Source: Myxococcales bacterium
Lineage (GTDB): Bacteria; Myxococcota; Myxococcia; Myxococcales; Myxococcaceae
Assembly: GCA_003153055.1 (NCBI GenBank)
Contig: PMBV01000107.1
Span: forward strand, 1-6,010
Direction: 5' to 3'
DNA: 6,010 bases
Both the position numbers and the translations under genes were made by a program. Below the pieces are notes generated by a model. That model did no database searches, was not told the DNA's origin, and was given only the letters and a program-made list of their open reading frames with translations. This document shows positions 1-6,010 of this stretch, one piece after another (within the stretch, counting starts at the first letter, position 1; every line of letters starts with the position of its first letter).

Positions 1-917
1 GGAACACCAGACCCGAGGAGGGCGTTGACGAGGGGGTCTTGTACGGAGGAATCCTTATGGAGCCATCCGACGAAGAACATCGACTTTCCTGGTTTGTCGG
101 TGGCCCACTTGAATCGATTGACGGTCGCGCAGTTGCCATCCTTTCGCCCGTCATTGAAATCCACCGTAAACATGATGCGAATGCGCTCCGGGTCGGGGCA
201 GCCCGCGGGTCGGTAGAGCTTGGCGGCGTTCGATACCATCGAGTCAAACACCTCGGAGGTGGCGTTTGCGTTGCCGTCGCCATCGATGTCGAAGCGGCTC
301 TGCTCGACCCAGTTCGGATCGAGCGCGCTTGAGATCGTGGTGAAGTCAGATTTCAACTTGGGAACGAGAAAGAACGCGGGATCACTTCCAGACGACGGAT
401 CTGCCCGCATCGTGACGATCCGATTGACCATCGCAAGCAGGTCCGCGGCCGGACCGCCTTGGCCGAAGGCGTTTCGAATGAGCATCCGCGTCGCGATGTA
501 GGTCTCAGGGGTGACCTGGTTCCACTTCTTTCCGTCCGCCGAGAGCCTGGCCTCGGCGATGAGGGCCTCCGTCGTGCTCTCCTCGTCGACGTCGATTGCC
601 AGCGAGCTCTCCTCTGCGACCTGCGGCACCAGCGCCTGGAGTGTGGTGTTGCCTGCCACGGCGTTCATGATGAGGTTTGAGTACTTCGCCGATGGCAGAC
701 GAAGCTCGTAGACCCCGCCGTCGCGGGTCGTCTGGAAGGGCACGATTTCCTTTCCCGCCGCGTCGGTGACCGTGATCTTTGCCTTGGGGAACTTCGTCTT
801 GCCAACCAACCTCGACGCCGGTCGCTCGTTGGGGACATGCGCCACGTTCTCGAAGAACAGCTCGAGCCCGCACCCGCTGGCGCCCACCATCGCGATGGCT
901 GAAATGAGCGCGCGCAT
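1..917 (-). CDS. Predicted lipoprotein with beta-sandwich-like N-terminal region and calcium-loop-like motif; 3' end outside window
   Basis: The frame is open from ATG at 917 to the left edge with no stop, giving 305 complete codons. The start overlaps the barrel stop (TGATG), and a GGAGG lies ten bases upstream. The N-terminus (MRALISAIAMVGASGC) looks like a short lipoprotein signal with the lipobox A13-S-G-C16; Ala at -3 is less usual than Leu, so lipidation is likely but not certain. Residues about 38-100 (GKTKFPKAKITVTDAAGKEI, then DGGVYELRLP) have the look of a carboxypeptidase-regulatory-like or similar beta-sandwich domain common in envelope proteins; this is inferred from pattern only. 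Residues 210-218 read DIDGDGNAN, a DxDxDG loop of the kind that binds calcium in EF-hand-like and dockerin-like sites. However, the EF-hand position 12 is Ser, with Glu next to it. Cys240 and Cys263 may pair. The full family is not recognised. Its place in the operon suggests that it partners the barrel at the outer membrane. Frame continuity, exact start overlap and coding character make the gene itself secure. Confidence 0.83.
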   Translation of the reverse strand, partial: MRALISAIAMVGASGCGLELFFENVAHVPNERPASRLVGKTKFPKAKITVTDAAGKEIVPFQTTRDGGVYELRLPSAKYSNLIMNAVAGNTTLQALVPQVAEESSLAIDVDEESTTEALIAEARLSADGKKWNQVTPETYIATRMLIRNAFGQGGPAADLLAMVNRIVTMRADPSSGSDPAFFLVPKLKSDFTTISSALDPNWVEQSRFDIDGDGNANATSEVFDSMVSNAAKLYRPAGCPDPERIRIMFTVDFNDGRKDGNCATVNRFKWATDKPGKSMFFVGWLHKDSSVQDPLVNALLGSGV

Positions 918-2863
918 CAGAATGCAACCTCCACGGTGCCCTTCGACCGCCAGACGTTCCAGGCCATGTCGAAACTCCCTGGCCGGCCCCGGTCGAGCGT
1001 TTTGTGAAAGTACTCCAGGGTGTAGCCGACCAAAACCCCCCCGAACGCATAGGTCACGCCGAGTCGAGCGGTATTCCTGGTCGTGTAGTCGTTGAAGTAG
1101 CCCGCCTCTTGAGTGCCGGTCCGGTTCTTCTCCAGCCAGCGGGTGTACTCGTAGCCCAGGCTGAGTCTCAGCTCATTGGTCGCCTGCCAACCCACCGACG
1201 CGAAGGCCAGCACCATCGTGCCCTGGTAATCGTCATTGGGGTTGTCAATCTTGCGCCGATCTTGATCCGACACGAGCTTGCCCTTCGCGGTGATGACAAT
1301 GCCCTGCACCTTGGGCACCAGGTACTGCAGGTCGAGCACCACGAGGCCGGTGCGGCGATCCTGGTACTGGGCGTAGACGCTGCGCGGATCCTTGCCGCGG
1401 TCGAACACGTTGGCGTAGTCCGAGTCAGACGTGTACGCGACGGTGTCGGTGAACCCGCTGGTGTAGAGGAAGTCCGGGTACTGGTTCTTGGTGTCCCGGT
1501 TTTGCATGTTCGTGTTGTAGGTGATGTAGGTGCCCTCGAGGCCGACCCTGAGGCCGCCGTTGATGTACTCGAGGAGCGCGGTGGCGCCGTGCCATCCGAT
1601 GATGCACTCGTACCAGGGCTCATCGAAGTCGACGAACTCGTTGGCGATGTTCAGCGTGGGCAGCTGCCCGCCTCGGGTGAAGCCTCCGGTGATGATGCCG
1701 TCGGTGAGCAGCACGTCGGCCTCGCGACGGCTCCCCATGATGGCGTTGTACTCGGCGCCGATGTTGAAATACTCGACCTTGGCCGAGAGGCCGATCTTGA
1801 ACGGGTCGAAGAACTCCACCAGCGCCTTGCCGGCGAAGTCCATCGAGGGCACCGAGCCCCCAGCGGCGTCTTTCTTGAACACCACCGGCGAGAAGCCTTG
1901 CCCGTTGGTCACCAGGTTCGTGGCGTACGAGGGGTTCACCGAGTTGTTCGACACCGCCACCAACCCCGAGATCGAGAAGAAGTCCCACTTGGAGGGTGAG
2001 TAGGTCGCGTCGACGGTCCCGTTGATGCCGCGGAATCGGGTGACCAGGTTCACCGCGTGGTCCGCCGAGCGGGCCACCGATGGAGTGCCGGTGCGATCCG
2101 GGTCGTAGCGATCGGCCTCCCAGTCTTGCACCAGGGTTCCGATGGCTTTGATCTTCAGGTCGGCGAAGGGCGTGCTGTCGATCTTCAGCGCGTAGGCCCA
2201 GTCGGTGCCCCACAGCGACGCCAAGGGCTCGTTGTCCTTGAGGCCCGTGTTCCACCCCGGGCCCGCCCACAGCTTGGGTAGCGCCATGGCTCCGGTGGTG
2301 TAGCTCAAGAGCCGGTTGGGCAAGATGTCGCCCTCCACGAAGACCCCCGCGCCGTTGTCACGGTCGATGTACCGCGCCTTGCCGATGGTCCACTCGTTCC
2401 ACATCGAGAAGTCTGTCGAGCCGACCGTGACCCACCGCACCGCGGGAATCGGTGGGGCGAAGCGCACGAACGAGGAGCGCAGCTTGATGTAGGCTGCGTG
2501 GTTCATGCCCAGGCTCTCACCCGACGTGTTCTGCAGGCCGGGGTTGAGGTCGCCGTTTTCCCACCAGTCTTGCCACAGGGCGCCCCACCGGCTCTGCAAT
2601 CGAACTCCGGCCGTCACCCTCGTGCCGATGTGGGCCTTGATGTTGAGCTCGAACTCACTGCAGACGCCGTTGTGGCCTCCGATGTTGTCTACCCAGAACG
2701 GGTTCGACATCGACAGACACCCTTGCGTGTCGTCGTTCTGAGACATGAACTTGGTGTAGCTTTTGCCGCTGAGATCGAAGTTGGCGATGTCAGCGTTCGC
2801 GCCGGGCGCAAACAACACGAGCCCCACGGCCGAGCAGAGCGTCAGCGAAGAGCGGGGGTTCAT
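917..2863 (-). CDS. Predicted outer-membrane beta-barrel protein, family not recognised
   Basis: 648 residues. The N-terminus is a Sec signal peptide: MNPR, hydrophobic core at about 7-19, and a signal peptidase I site after A22-N-A24, so the mature protein begins near D25. The rest shows barrel features: many alternating polar/hydrophobic strands rich in Tyr, Trp and Phe ending in aromatic girdles (for example LSLGYEYTRWLE at 567-578 and LVGYTLEYFHKTL at 611-623), polar Asp/Asn/Gly loops between them, and a terminal Phe648 in GTVEVAF, the usual C-terminal signal for barrel insertion. The mature part has three cysteines (49, 68, 420); 49 and 68 sit in one early segment and could form a loop disulfide. 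The length would fit a barrel of roughly 16 to 26 strands. It could be a porin-like channel or a scaffold; no plug domain or TonB box was seen, which argues against a TonB-dependent receptor. The start ATG lies inside the stop of the DOMON lipoprotein gene and has no clear Shine-Dalgarno sequence, so coupled translation is likely. Its stop overlaps the next start by one base. Confidence 0.88.
   Translation of the reverse strand: MNPRSSLTLCSAVGLVLFAPGANADIANFDLSGKSYTKFMSQNDDTQGCLSMSNPFWVDNIGGHNGVCSEFELNIKAHIGTRVTAGVRLQSRWGALWQDWWENGDLNPGLQNTSGESLGMNHAAYIKLRSSFVRFAPPIPAVRWVTVGSTDFSMWNEWTIGKARYIDRDNGAGVFVEGDILPNRLLSYTTGAMALPKLWAGPGWNTGLKDNEPLASLWGTDWAYALKIDSTPFADLKIKAIGTLVQDWEADRYDPDRTGTPSVARSADHAVNLVTRFRGINGTVDATYSPSKWDFFSISGLVAVSNNSVNPSYATNLVTNGQGFSPVVFKKDAAGGSVPSMDFAGKALVEFFDPFKIGLSAKVEYFNIGAEYNAIMGSRREADVLLTDGIITGGFTRGGQLPTLNIANEFVDFDEPWYECIIGWHGATALLEYINGGLRVGLEGTYITYNTNMQNRDTKNQYPDFLYTSGFTDTVAYTSDSDYANVFDRGKDPRSVYAQYQDRRTGLVVLDLQYLVPKVQGIVITAKGKLVSDQDRRKIDNPNDDYQGTMVLAFASVGWQATNELRLSLGYEYTRWLEKNRTGTQEAGYFNDYTTRNTARLGVTYAFGGVLVGYTLEYFHKTLDRGRPGSFDMAWNVWRSKGTVEVAF
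928..932 (-). promoter_or_regulatory. Ribosome binding site of the downstream lipoprotein gene, inside the barrel gene
   Basis: GGAGG on the minus strand lies within the last codons of the barrel gene, ten bases before the ATG at 917. The spacing is slightly long but usable. With the one-base stop/start overlap (TGATG), it supports both reinitiation and independent initiation at 917. Confidence 0.6.
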
Positions 2864-3729
2864 GGGTGCGCGTGGGCGGCGGGGTACACCATCGGAATGA
2901 CGGCCAGGTCTTCTGGCTTCGGATCCGTCGCGGCCTTGTTGTAGGCGCCGAGAATGGCTTTCTGCGCCTCAGGAGGTTCGGCCAGAATGTCCATGACCTG
3001 GGGGTCATTGTTGTAGTCTGTGCCACCGCCAAAGCGGTGCTGGCCCTCGAACTCGTTTACCTTGCGAGTCAGGAGGTCGCCTTTGTCAGGGAAGCCCTCG
3101 TTCGACTGCATGAGCACCTGGTAGCCCCAGCTCGCCTTGGGGGGCCCGCCCAGCGCCGCCGTGTCGACCACCGCCGTGAGCGTTCGGCCCGAGGCCCGGG
3201 TGAGCCGGGGAACGATGATGCGGTCTTTCCATTGGGGGGCCTTGGTCTCGATCTCCGAGTTCAGCCGCGCCGGGCCCTGGGGCGAGATGAGCACTACGCG
3301 ATCCCACGCTTCGTCTGGTTTGAACCGCACGTTCGTTCCGGGAATGCCATCGAGCACCCCCGAGCCCACCACGTGGTCGGTGTCGATGTGGATGATGGCC
3401 ATCTGCACCGAGAAGCCGTTGCCACCCCACGACTTGCTGTCCCACGGGTCTTCGATGCGGGACGCCACCGTCACCCTGAACTCCACCGTGTCACCCATCG
3501 GCACGACCTGAAATTCGGTCAGATCGAAAGCTCCTGCTTTGTACTCGGAGCCGGTGGGGTACTTGTAGGTTCCTGGCCCGTAGTCGTCGCCCGTCGGGTC
3601 TGTCAGGGTGACCGCGCCGGTATCTGTCACAGCTCCAGTCGAAGCACCTGTCGCTCCAGTCTGAGTCGCACAGGCCGTCAACATCGCAAGAACCACGAGG
3701 AACACGAGCGCGCGCGGCCGAGATGTCAT
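2860..3729 (-). CDS. Predicted lipoprotein with glucodextranase-type DOMON domain
   Basis: 289 residues. The start chosen is ATG at 3729: it puts a classic lipoprotein signal peptide at the N-terminus (basic MTSRPR, hydrophobic stretch to about 17, lipobox L17-T-A-C20) and has a GGAG six bases upstream. An alternative GTG at 3771 would add 14 residues before the signal and is less likely. After Cys20 comes a short low-complexity Thr/Gly/Ala linker (about 21-42). Residues about 43-264 resemble the DOMON-like, SLH-like C-terminal binding module of glucodextranase (Pfam Glucodextran_C): DPTGDDYGPGTYKYPT at 44-59, GAFDLTEFQV at 66-75, a PG-x-NV element at 130-134, and FGGGTDYNNDPQVMD at 233-247. 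I recognised the family by pattern, not by a search. Such modules are generally linked to carbohydrate or ligand binding; no catalytic domain is present, so a binding or structural role is inferred. Ala follows Cys20, which by the E. coli +2 rule would suggest the outer membrane. The C-terminus ends in a His/Ala/Pro tail. The stop codon overlaps the start of the barrel gene by four bases. Confidence 0.9.
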   Translation of the reverse strand: MTSRPRALVFLVVLAMLTACATQTGATGASTGAVTDTGAVTLTDPTGDDYGPGTYKYPTGSEYKAGAFDLTEFQVVPMGDTVEFRVTVASRIEDPWDSKSWGGNGFSVQMAIIHIDTDHVVGSGVLDGIPGTNVRFKPDEAWDRVVLISPQGPARLNSEIETKAPQWKDRIIVPRLTRASGRTLTAVVDTAALGGPPKASWGYQVLMQSNEGFPDKGDLLTRKVNEFEGQHRFGGGTDYNNDPQVMDILAEPPEAQKAILGAYNKAATDPKPEDLAVIPMVYPAAHAHP

Positions 3730-3735
3730 GGTGAT

Positions 3736-3739
3736 CTCC
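3736..3739 (-). promoter_or_regulatory. Ribosome binding site of the DOMON lipoprotein gene
   Basis: GGAG on the minus strand, six bases (ATCACC) before the ATG at 3729. This supports 3729 over the upstream GTG at 3771. It directly abuts the foot of the inverted repeat at 3740-3774, so folding of the leader could affect access to it. Confidence 0.7.
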
Positions 3740-3774
3740 GGTGTGGTGCGCCCGGGATATGGCGCGCACACACC
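3740..3774 (-). repeat. Inverted repeat (hairpin or operator) just upstream of the envelope operon
   Basis: On the plus strand, GGTGTGGTGCGC (3740-3751) is matched by GCGCACACACC (3764-3774). The arms pair over 11 positions with a single-base bulge, around a 12-base middle (3752-3763). As RNA this would be a stable GC-rich stem ending exactly at the ribosome binding site of the DOMON lipoprotein gene. As DNA it could be an operator for a dimeric regulator. No T-tract follows, so it is not a typical intrinsic terminator. Function is inference. Confidence 0.5.
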
Positions 3775-3840
3775 TCCGGCGCAAGACTAGTTTCCCGCGG
3801 GGCCTCCTTTGGTCATGTCTCTGATGCGAGGCGTCATCAT

Positions 3841-3872
3841 TCGAAAGAGGCCCTTTGCAAGGCCTGGCTCGA
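3841..3872 (-). terminator. Imperfect hairpin after purL, possible weak terminator
   Basis: Starting 38 bases after the purL stop, a 12-position stem (outer TCGA/TCGA and inner AGGCC/GGCCT, with mismatches and a wobble between) encloses an eight-base loop. It is placed where a terminator would be expected, but no U-run follows on the minus strand, so intrinsic termination is doubtful. It might act as an RNA 3'-end stabiliser or have no role. Confidence 0.25.
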
Positions 3873-3909
3873 GTGCTCTACTGTATGGCCTTCTGTTGGG
3901 AACGATCGG

Positions 3910-6010
3910 TCATGCCACCCAGGCGCGTGCGTTTTGGAAGACGCGGAGCCAGGGGCTGTCTTCGCGGTCGAGCTCGGCTGGTCGCCACGAGAGCTGCATC
4001 GATCGAATGACGCGTTCCGGGTGGGGCATGAGAATGGTGCTCCGTCCGTCTGTGCTGGTGACGGCGGTGATGCCCGAAGGTGAGCCGTTTGGGTTGAGCG
4101 GGTAGCGCTCGGTGGGTTGGCCTCGATCGTCGACGTAGCGCGCCGCGACGAGGCCTGCCTGCTGGAGCCGATCCAGCGCCTCGGCCGAGTCAGGCTCGAT
4201 GCGACCTTCGCCGTGGGCCACCGCGATGGGGAGCACCGAGCCCTCCATGCCCGCGAAGAGGATCGACGGGCTCTTCTCGATTCGCACCGAGCAGAGGCGG
4301 GCCTCGAACTGCTCCGAGCGGTTTCGAATGAAGCGGGGCCAGAGGGACGCTCCGGGGACAAGCCCCTTGAGCAACGACATCATTTGACAGCCATTGCACA
4401 CGCCGAGCGAGAAGGTGTCGGCCCGCTCGAAGAAGGCGAGGAAGGCCTCGCGCGCGCGGGGGTTGTACAGCACCGACTTGGCCCAACCGCCGCCGGCCCC
4501 CAGCACGTCGCCGTACGAGAAGCCACCGCAGGCCGCCAGCCCCCGGAAGCTCGACAGCGCCACGCGGCCCTCGAGCACGTCGCTCATGTGCACGTCGACG
4601 GCCTCGAAGCCCACCCGATGGAAGGCCGCCGCCATCTCGACCTCGCCGTTGACGCCTTGCTCCCGGAGGATGGCCACCCGCGGTCGCGCTCCTCTGGCGA
4701 CGAAGGGCGCGGAGGGGTCGGCGGAGGCGTCGAAGCTGACCGAGCAGGGGAGGCCGCGGTACCCGTCGTCGAGACGCAGCTCGTGCTCCTCATCGGCGCA
4801 GCCCTGATCGTCGCGCAGTCGCTGGATCCGCCAGCTGGTATCCGACCAGAGCGCCCGCAGGGTGGCCCGCTCCTCGCTGAAGACCACCAGGGAGCCCTGT
4901 CTGAAGGTCAGGTGCCGAGTGCCGCGCGTCGGGGCGCCCAGCTCGTGCACCGTCACACCCTCGGCGCTGAGCTCGGCCACCACCCGACCCAAGTCGGCGA
5001 CCTTGACCTGTACCACTGCGCCCAGCTCCTCCGAGAAGAGCACGGCGAGGGGAGCGCCGGGGGGCAGGTCGATCTCCAGGCCGCACCCGGTGGCGAAGGC
5101 CATCTCGGCCAGGGTGACGAAGAGACCGCCGTCGGAGCGATCATGGTACGCGAGCAGCCGCCGCTCGCGGTTCAGGCGCTGGATGGCCTCGAAGAAGTGG
5201 GCGAGGGCCGCTGGTCGCTCGAGGTCTGGGGCCTCGGAGCCGATGGTGCCGAAGACCTGCGCCAGGGCGCTGGCTCCGAGGCGGTTCTTCCCCTGGCCGA
5301 GATCGACCAGGACGAGCGCGGTGGGGCCCTGGTCGAGGCGGAGCTCGGGGGTCAGCGTGCGGCGGGCGTCCTCCACCGGGGCGAAGGCGCTCACGATGAG
5401 TGAGACTGGCGCCACCACCGAGCGCGAGGCACCGGCCTCGTCCCACACCGTTCGCATCGACATGGAGTCTTTGCCGACCGGAATGGCGATGCCGAGGGCT
5501 GGGCACAGCTCGGCGCCCACCGCCTTCACCGCGTCGTAGAGGCGGGCGTCCTCCCCGGGCCAGCCGGCGGCGGCCATCCAGTTCGCGGAGAGGCGCACCT
5601 GGCTCAACGCGCTGATGGAGGCGGCCGCGAGGTTGGTGAGGGCCTCGGCCACGGCCATGCGCGCCGAGGCAGCGGCGTCGAGGCAGGCCAGCGGGGTGCG
5701 CTCGCCCATCGCCATCGCTTCGCCGGTGACCACGTCATAGCTGGCGCACGTCACCGCCACGTCGGCCACCGGCACCTGAAAGCGGCCCACGAGCTGATCT
5801 CGCGCGACCAACCCGGTGACTGAGCGATCGCCGATGGTGATGAGGAAGGTCTTGTCAGCCACGGCCGGGAGCAGCAGCACTCGGTGGGCGGCCTCGGCGA
5901 CGTCGATGGCCGAGAGGTCGAGGGGCGCGCCGATGGAGGCCTGGTGGTCGGCCACCCGGCGCATGCGCGGTGGTTTGCCGAGCATCACCTCGAGGGGCAC
6001 GTCGATGGGG
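3910..6010 (-). CDS. purL: Phosphoribosylformylglycinamidine synthase (FGAM synthase), C-terminal part; 5' end outside window
   Basis: Catalyses the ATP- and glutamine-dependent conversion of FGAR to FGAM, the fourth step of de novo purine synthesis, in the cytoplasm. About 699 residues are visible; E. coli PurL has 1295, so roughly 600 N-terminal residues are missing. The frame is open to the window edge. The GTG at 6000 is internal, because the residues around it ([16 protein letters not shown]) match the middle of E. coli-type PurL. Counting from that codon as 1, the second AIRS-like half carries GKDSMSM (176-182) and HDRSDGG (286-292). The fused glutamine amidotransferase domain starts near 438. 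Its triad is intact: Cys535 in GVCNGCQ, and His660 and Glu662 in PHPERV, at nearly the same distance from the C-terminus as in E. coli (C1135, H1260, E1262). This is the long single-chain type, not the split PurL/PurQ/PurS type. The stop is TGA at 3910-3912. A 180-base gap separates it from the next gene, so cotranscription is possible but not shown. Confidence 0.98.
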   Translation of the reverse strand, partial: PIDVPLEVMLGKPPRMRRVADHQASIGAPLDLSAIDVAEAAHRVLLLPAVADKTFLITIGDRSVTGLVARDQLVGRFQVPVADVAVTCASYDVVTGEAMAMGERTPLACLDAAASARMAVAEALTNLAAASISALSQVRLSANWMAAAGWPGEDARLYDAVKAVGAELCPALGIAIPVGKDSMSMRTVWDEAGASRSVVAPVSLIVSAFAPVEDARRTLTPELRLDQGPTALVLVDLGQGKNRLGASALAQVFGTIGSEAPDLERPAALAHFFEAIQRLNRERRLLAYHDRSDGGLFVTLAEMAFATGCGLEIDLPPGAPLAVLFSEELGAVVQVKVADLGRVVAELSAEGVTVHELGAPTRGTRHLTFRQGSLVVFSEERATLRALWSDTSWRIQRLRDDQGCADEEHELRLDDGYRGLPCSVSFDASADPSAPFVARGARPRVAILREQGVNGEVEMAAAFHRVGFEAVDVHMSDVLEGRVALSSFRGLAACGGFSYGDVLGAGGGWAKSVLYNPRAREAFLAFFERADTFSLGVCNGCQMMSLLKGLVPGASLWPRFIRNRSEQFEARLCSVRIEKSPSILFAGMEGSVLPIAVAHGEGRIEPDSAEALDRLQQAGLVAARYVDDRGQPTERYPLNPNGSPSGITAVTSTDGRSTILMPHPERVIRSMQLSWRPAELDREDSPWLRVFQNARAWVA

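Larger units (their letters stand above)
3730..3909 (-). other. Only intergenic gap: purL to envelope operon
   Basis: 180 bases without a supported gene. It holds the weak hairpin at 3841-3872, a full-strength Shine-Dalgarno-like AAAGGAGG at 3803-3810 with no start codon at a useful distance, the palindrome CCCGCGGG at 3794-3801, and the inverted repeat at 3740-3774. No convincing sigma-70 promoter was found. The best pair is TTGCGC (3779-3784) and CATATC (3756-3761), 17 bases apart with three of six matches each, which is weak. Confidence 0.6.

Noticed and set aside
505..1050. 181-residue open frame on the minus strand
   Set aside because: Overlaps both the barrel end and the second lipoprotein in another frame; its Arg/Gly-rich translation is not protein-like, and the competing frame from 917 has a lipobox and exact overlap with the upstream stop.
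1004..1999. 331-residue open frame on the plus strand
   Set aside because: Antisense to the barrel gene, with Val/Glu/Arg/His-rich sequence typical of shadow frames and no recognisable domain.
3729..3771. Upstream GTG start at 3771 for the DOMON lipoprotein
   Set aside because: It would put 14 extra residues, including prolines, before the basic start of the signal peptide; ATG at 3729 has a well-spaced GGAG and a textbook lipoprotein signal.
3756..3784. Possible sigma-70 promoter (TTGCGC, 17 bases, CATATC)
   Set aside because: Only three of six matches in each box; too weak to annotate in GC-rich DNA, although it is mentioned because the inverted repeat surrounds its -10 half.
3787..3840. 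17-codon minus-strand ORF in the gap (MMTPRIRDMTKGGPAGN)
   Set aside because: No Shine-Dalgarno sequence before its start and no hydrophobic or regulatory feature; most likely chance.
2866..4083. 405-residue open frame on the plus strand
   Set aside because: It runs antisense across the DOMON lipoprotein gene, the gap and the end of purL; its composition (Arg, His, Val and Gly rich) is that of a GC-rich shadow, and it has no domain or signal.
4117..5403. 428-residue open frame on the plus strand
   Set aside because: Fully antisense to purL, whose conserved motifs prove the minus-strand frame; the plus-strand translation is low-complexity Glu/Ala/Arg/Gly.
5998..6000. GTG at 6000 as the start of purL
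   Set aside because: The frame continues upstream with Pro-Ile-Asp and aligns to the middle of the long PurL family; the gene is cut by the window edge.

Overview
The window looks like chromosome from a GC-rich Gram-negative proteobacterium or relative. A member of the Myxococcota (deltaproteobacterial lineage) is my best guess, from the high GC, the long E. coli-type PurL, and the run of lipoproteins and an outer-membrane barrel. The lineage is inference; there is no rRNA or marker gene to settle it. All four supported genes lie on the minus strand, so transcription runs from right to left.

Positions 6010 to 3910 hold the C-terminal half of purL (phosphoribosylformylglycinamidine synthase, purine synthesis). 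Its 5' end lies beyond the right edge. A 180-base gap (3730-3909) follows. It contains an imperfect hairpin shortly after the purL stop and a stronger inverted repeat just before the ribosome binding site of the next gene.

Positions 3729 to 1 hold a tightly packed run of three exported-protein genes. The first is a lipoprotein with a glucodextranase-type DOMON domain (2860-3729). The second is a 648-residue predicted outer-membrane beta-barrel (917-2863). The third is a second predicted lipoprotein with a beta-sandwich-like N-terminal region and a calcium-loop-like motif (1-917), which runs off the left edge. The first two genes overlap by four bases (ATGA) and the next two by one base (TGATG), so they almost certainly form one operon with coupled translation. 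I infer that they build one cell-envelope assembly: an outer-membrane pore or scaffold with two lipid-anchored partners, one possibly binding carbohydrate. I do not recognise this three-gene set as a named system, and it is the most interesting part of the window. purL appears to be an unrelated housekeeping neighbour.

No RNA genes, mobile elements, CRISPR arrays or phage genes were seen. The many other open frames, including long ones on the plus strand, are shadows of these genes in GC-rich DNA.
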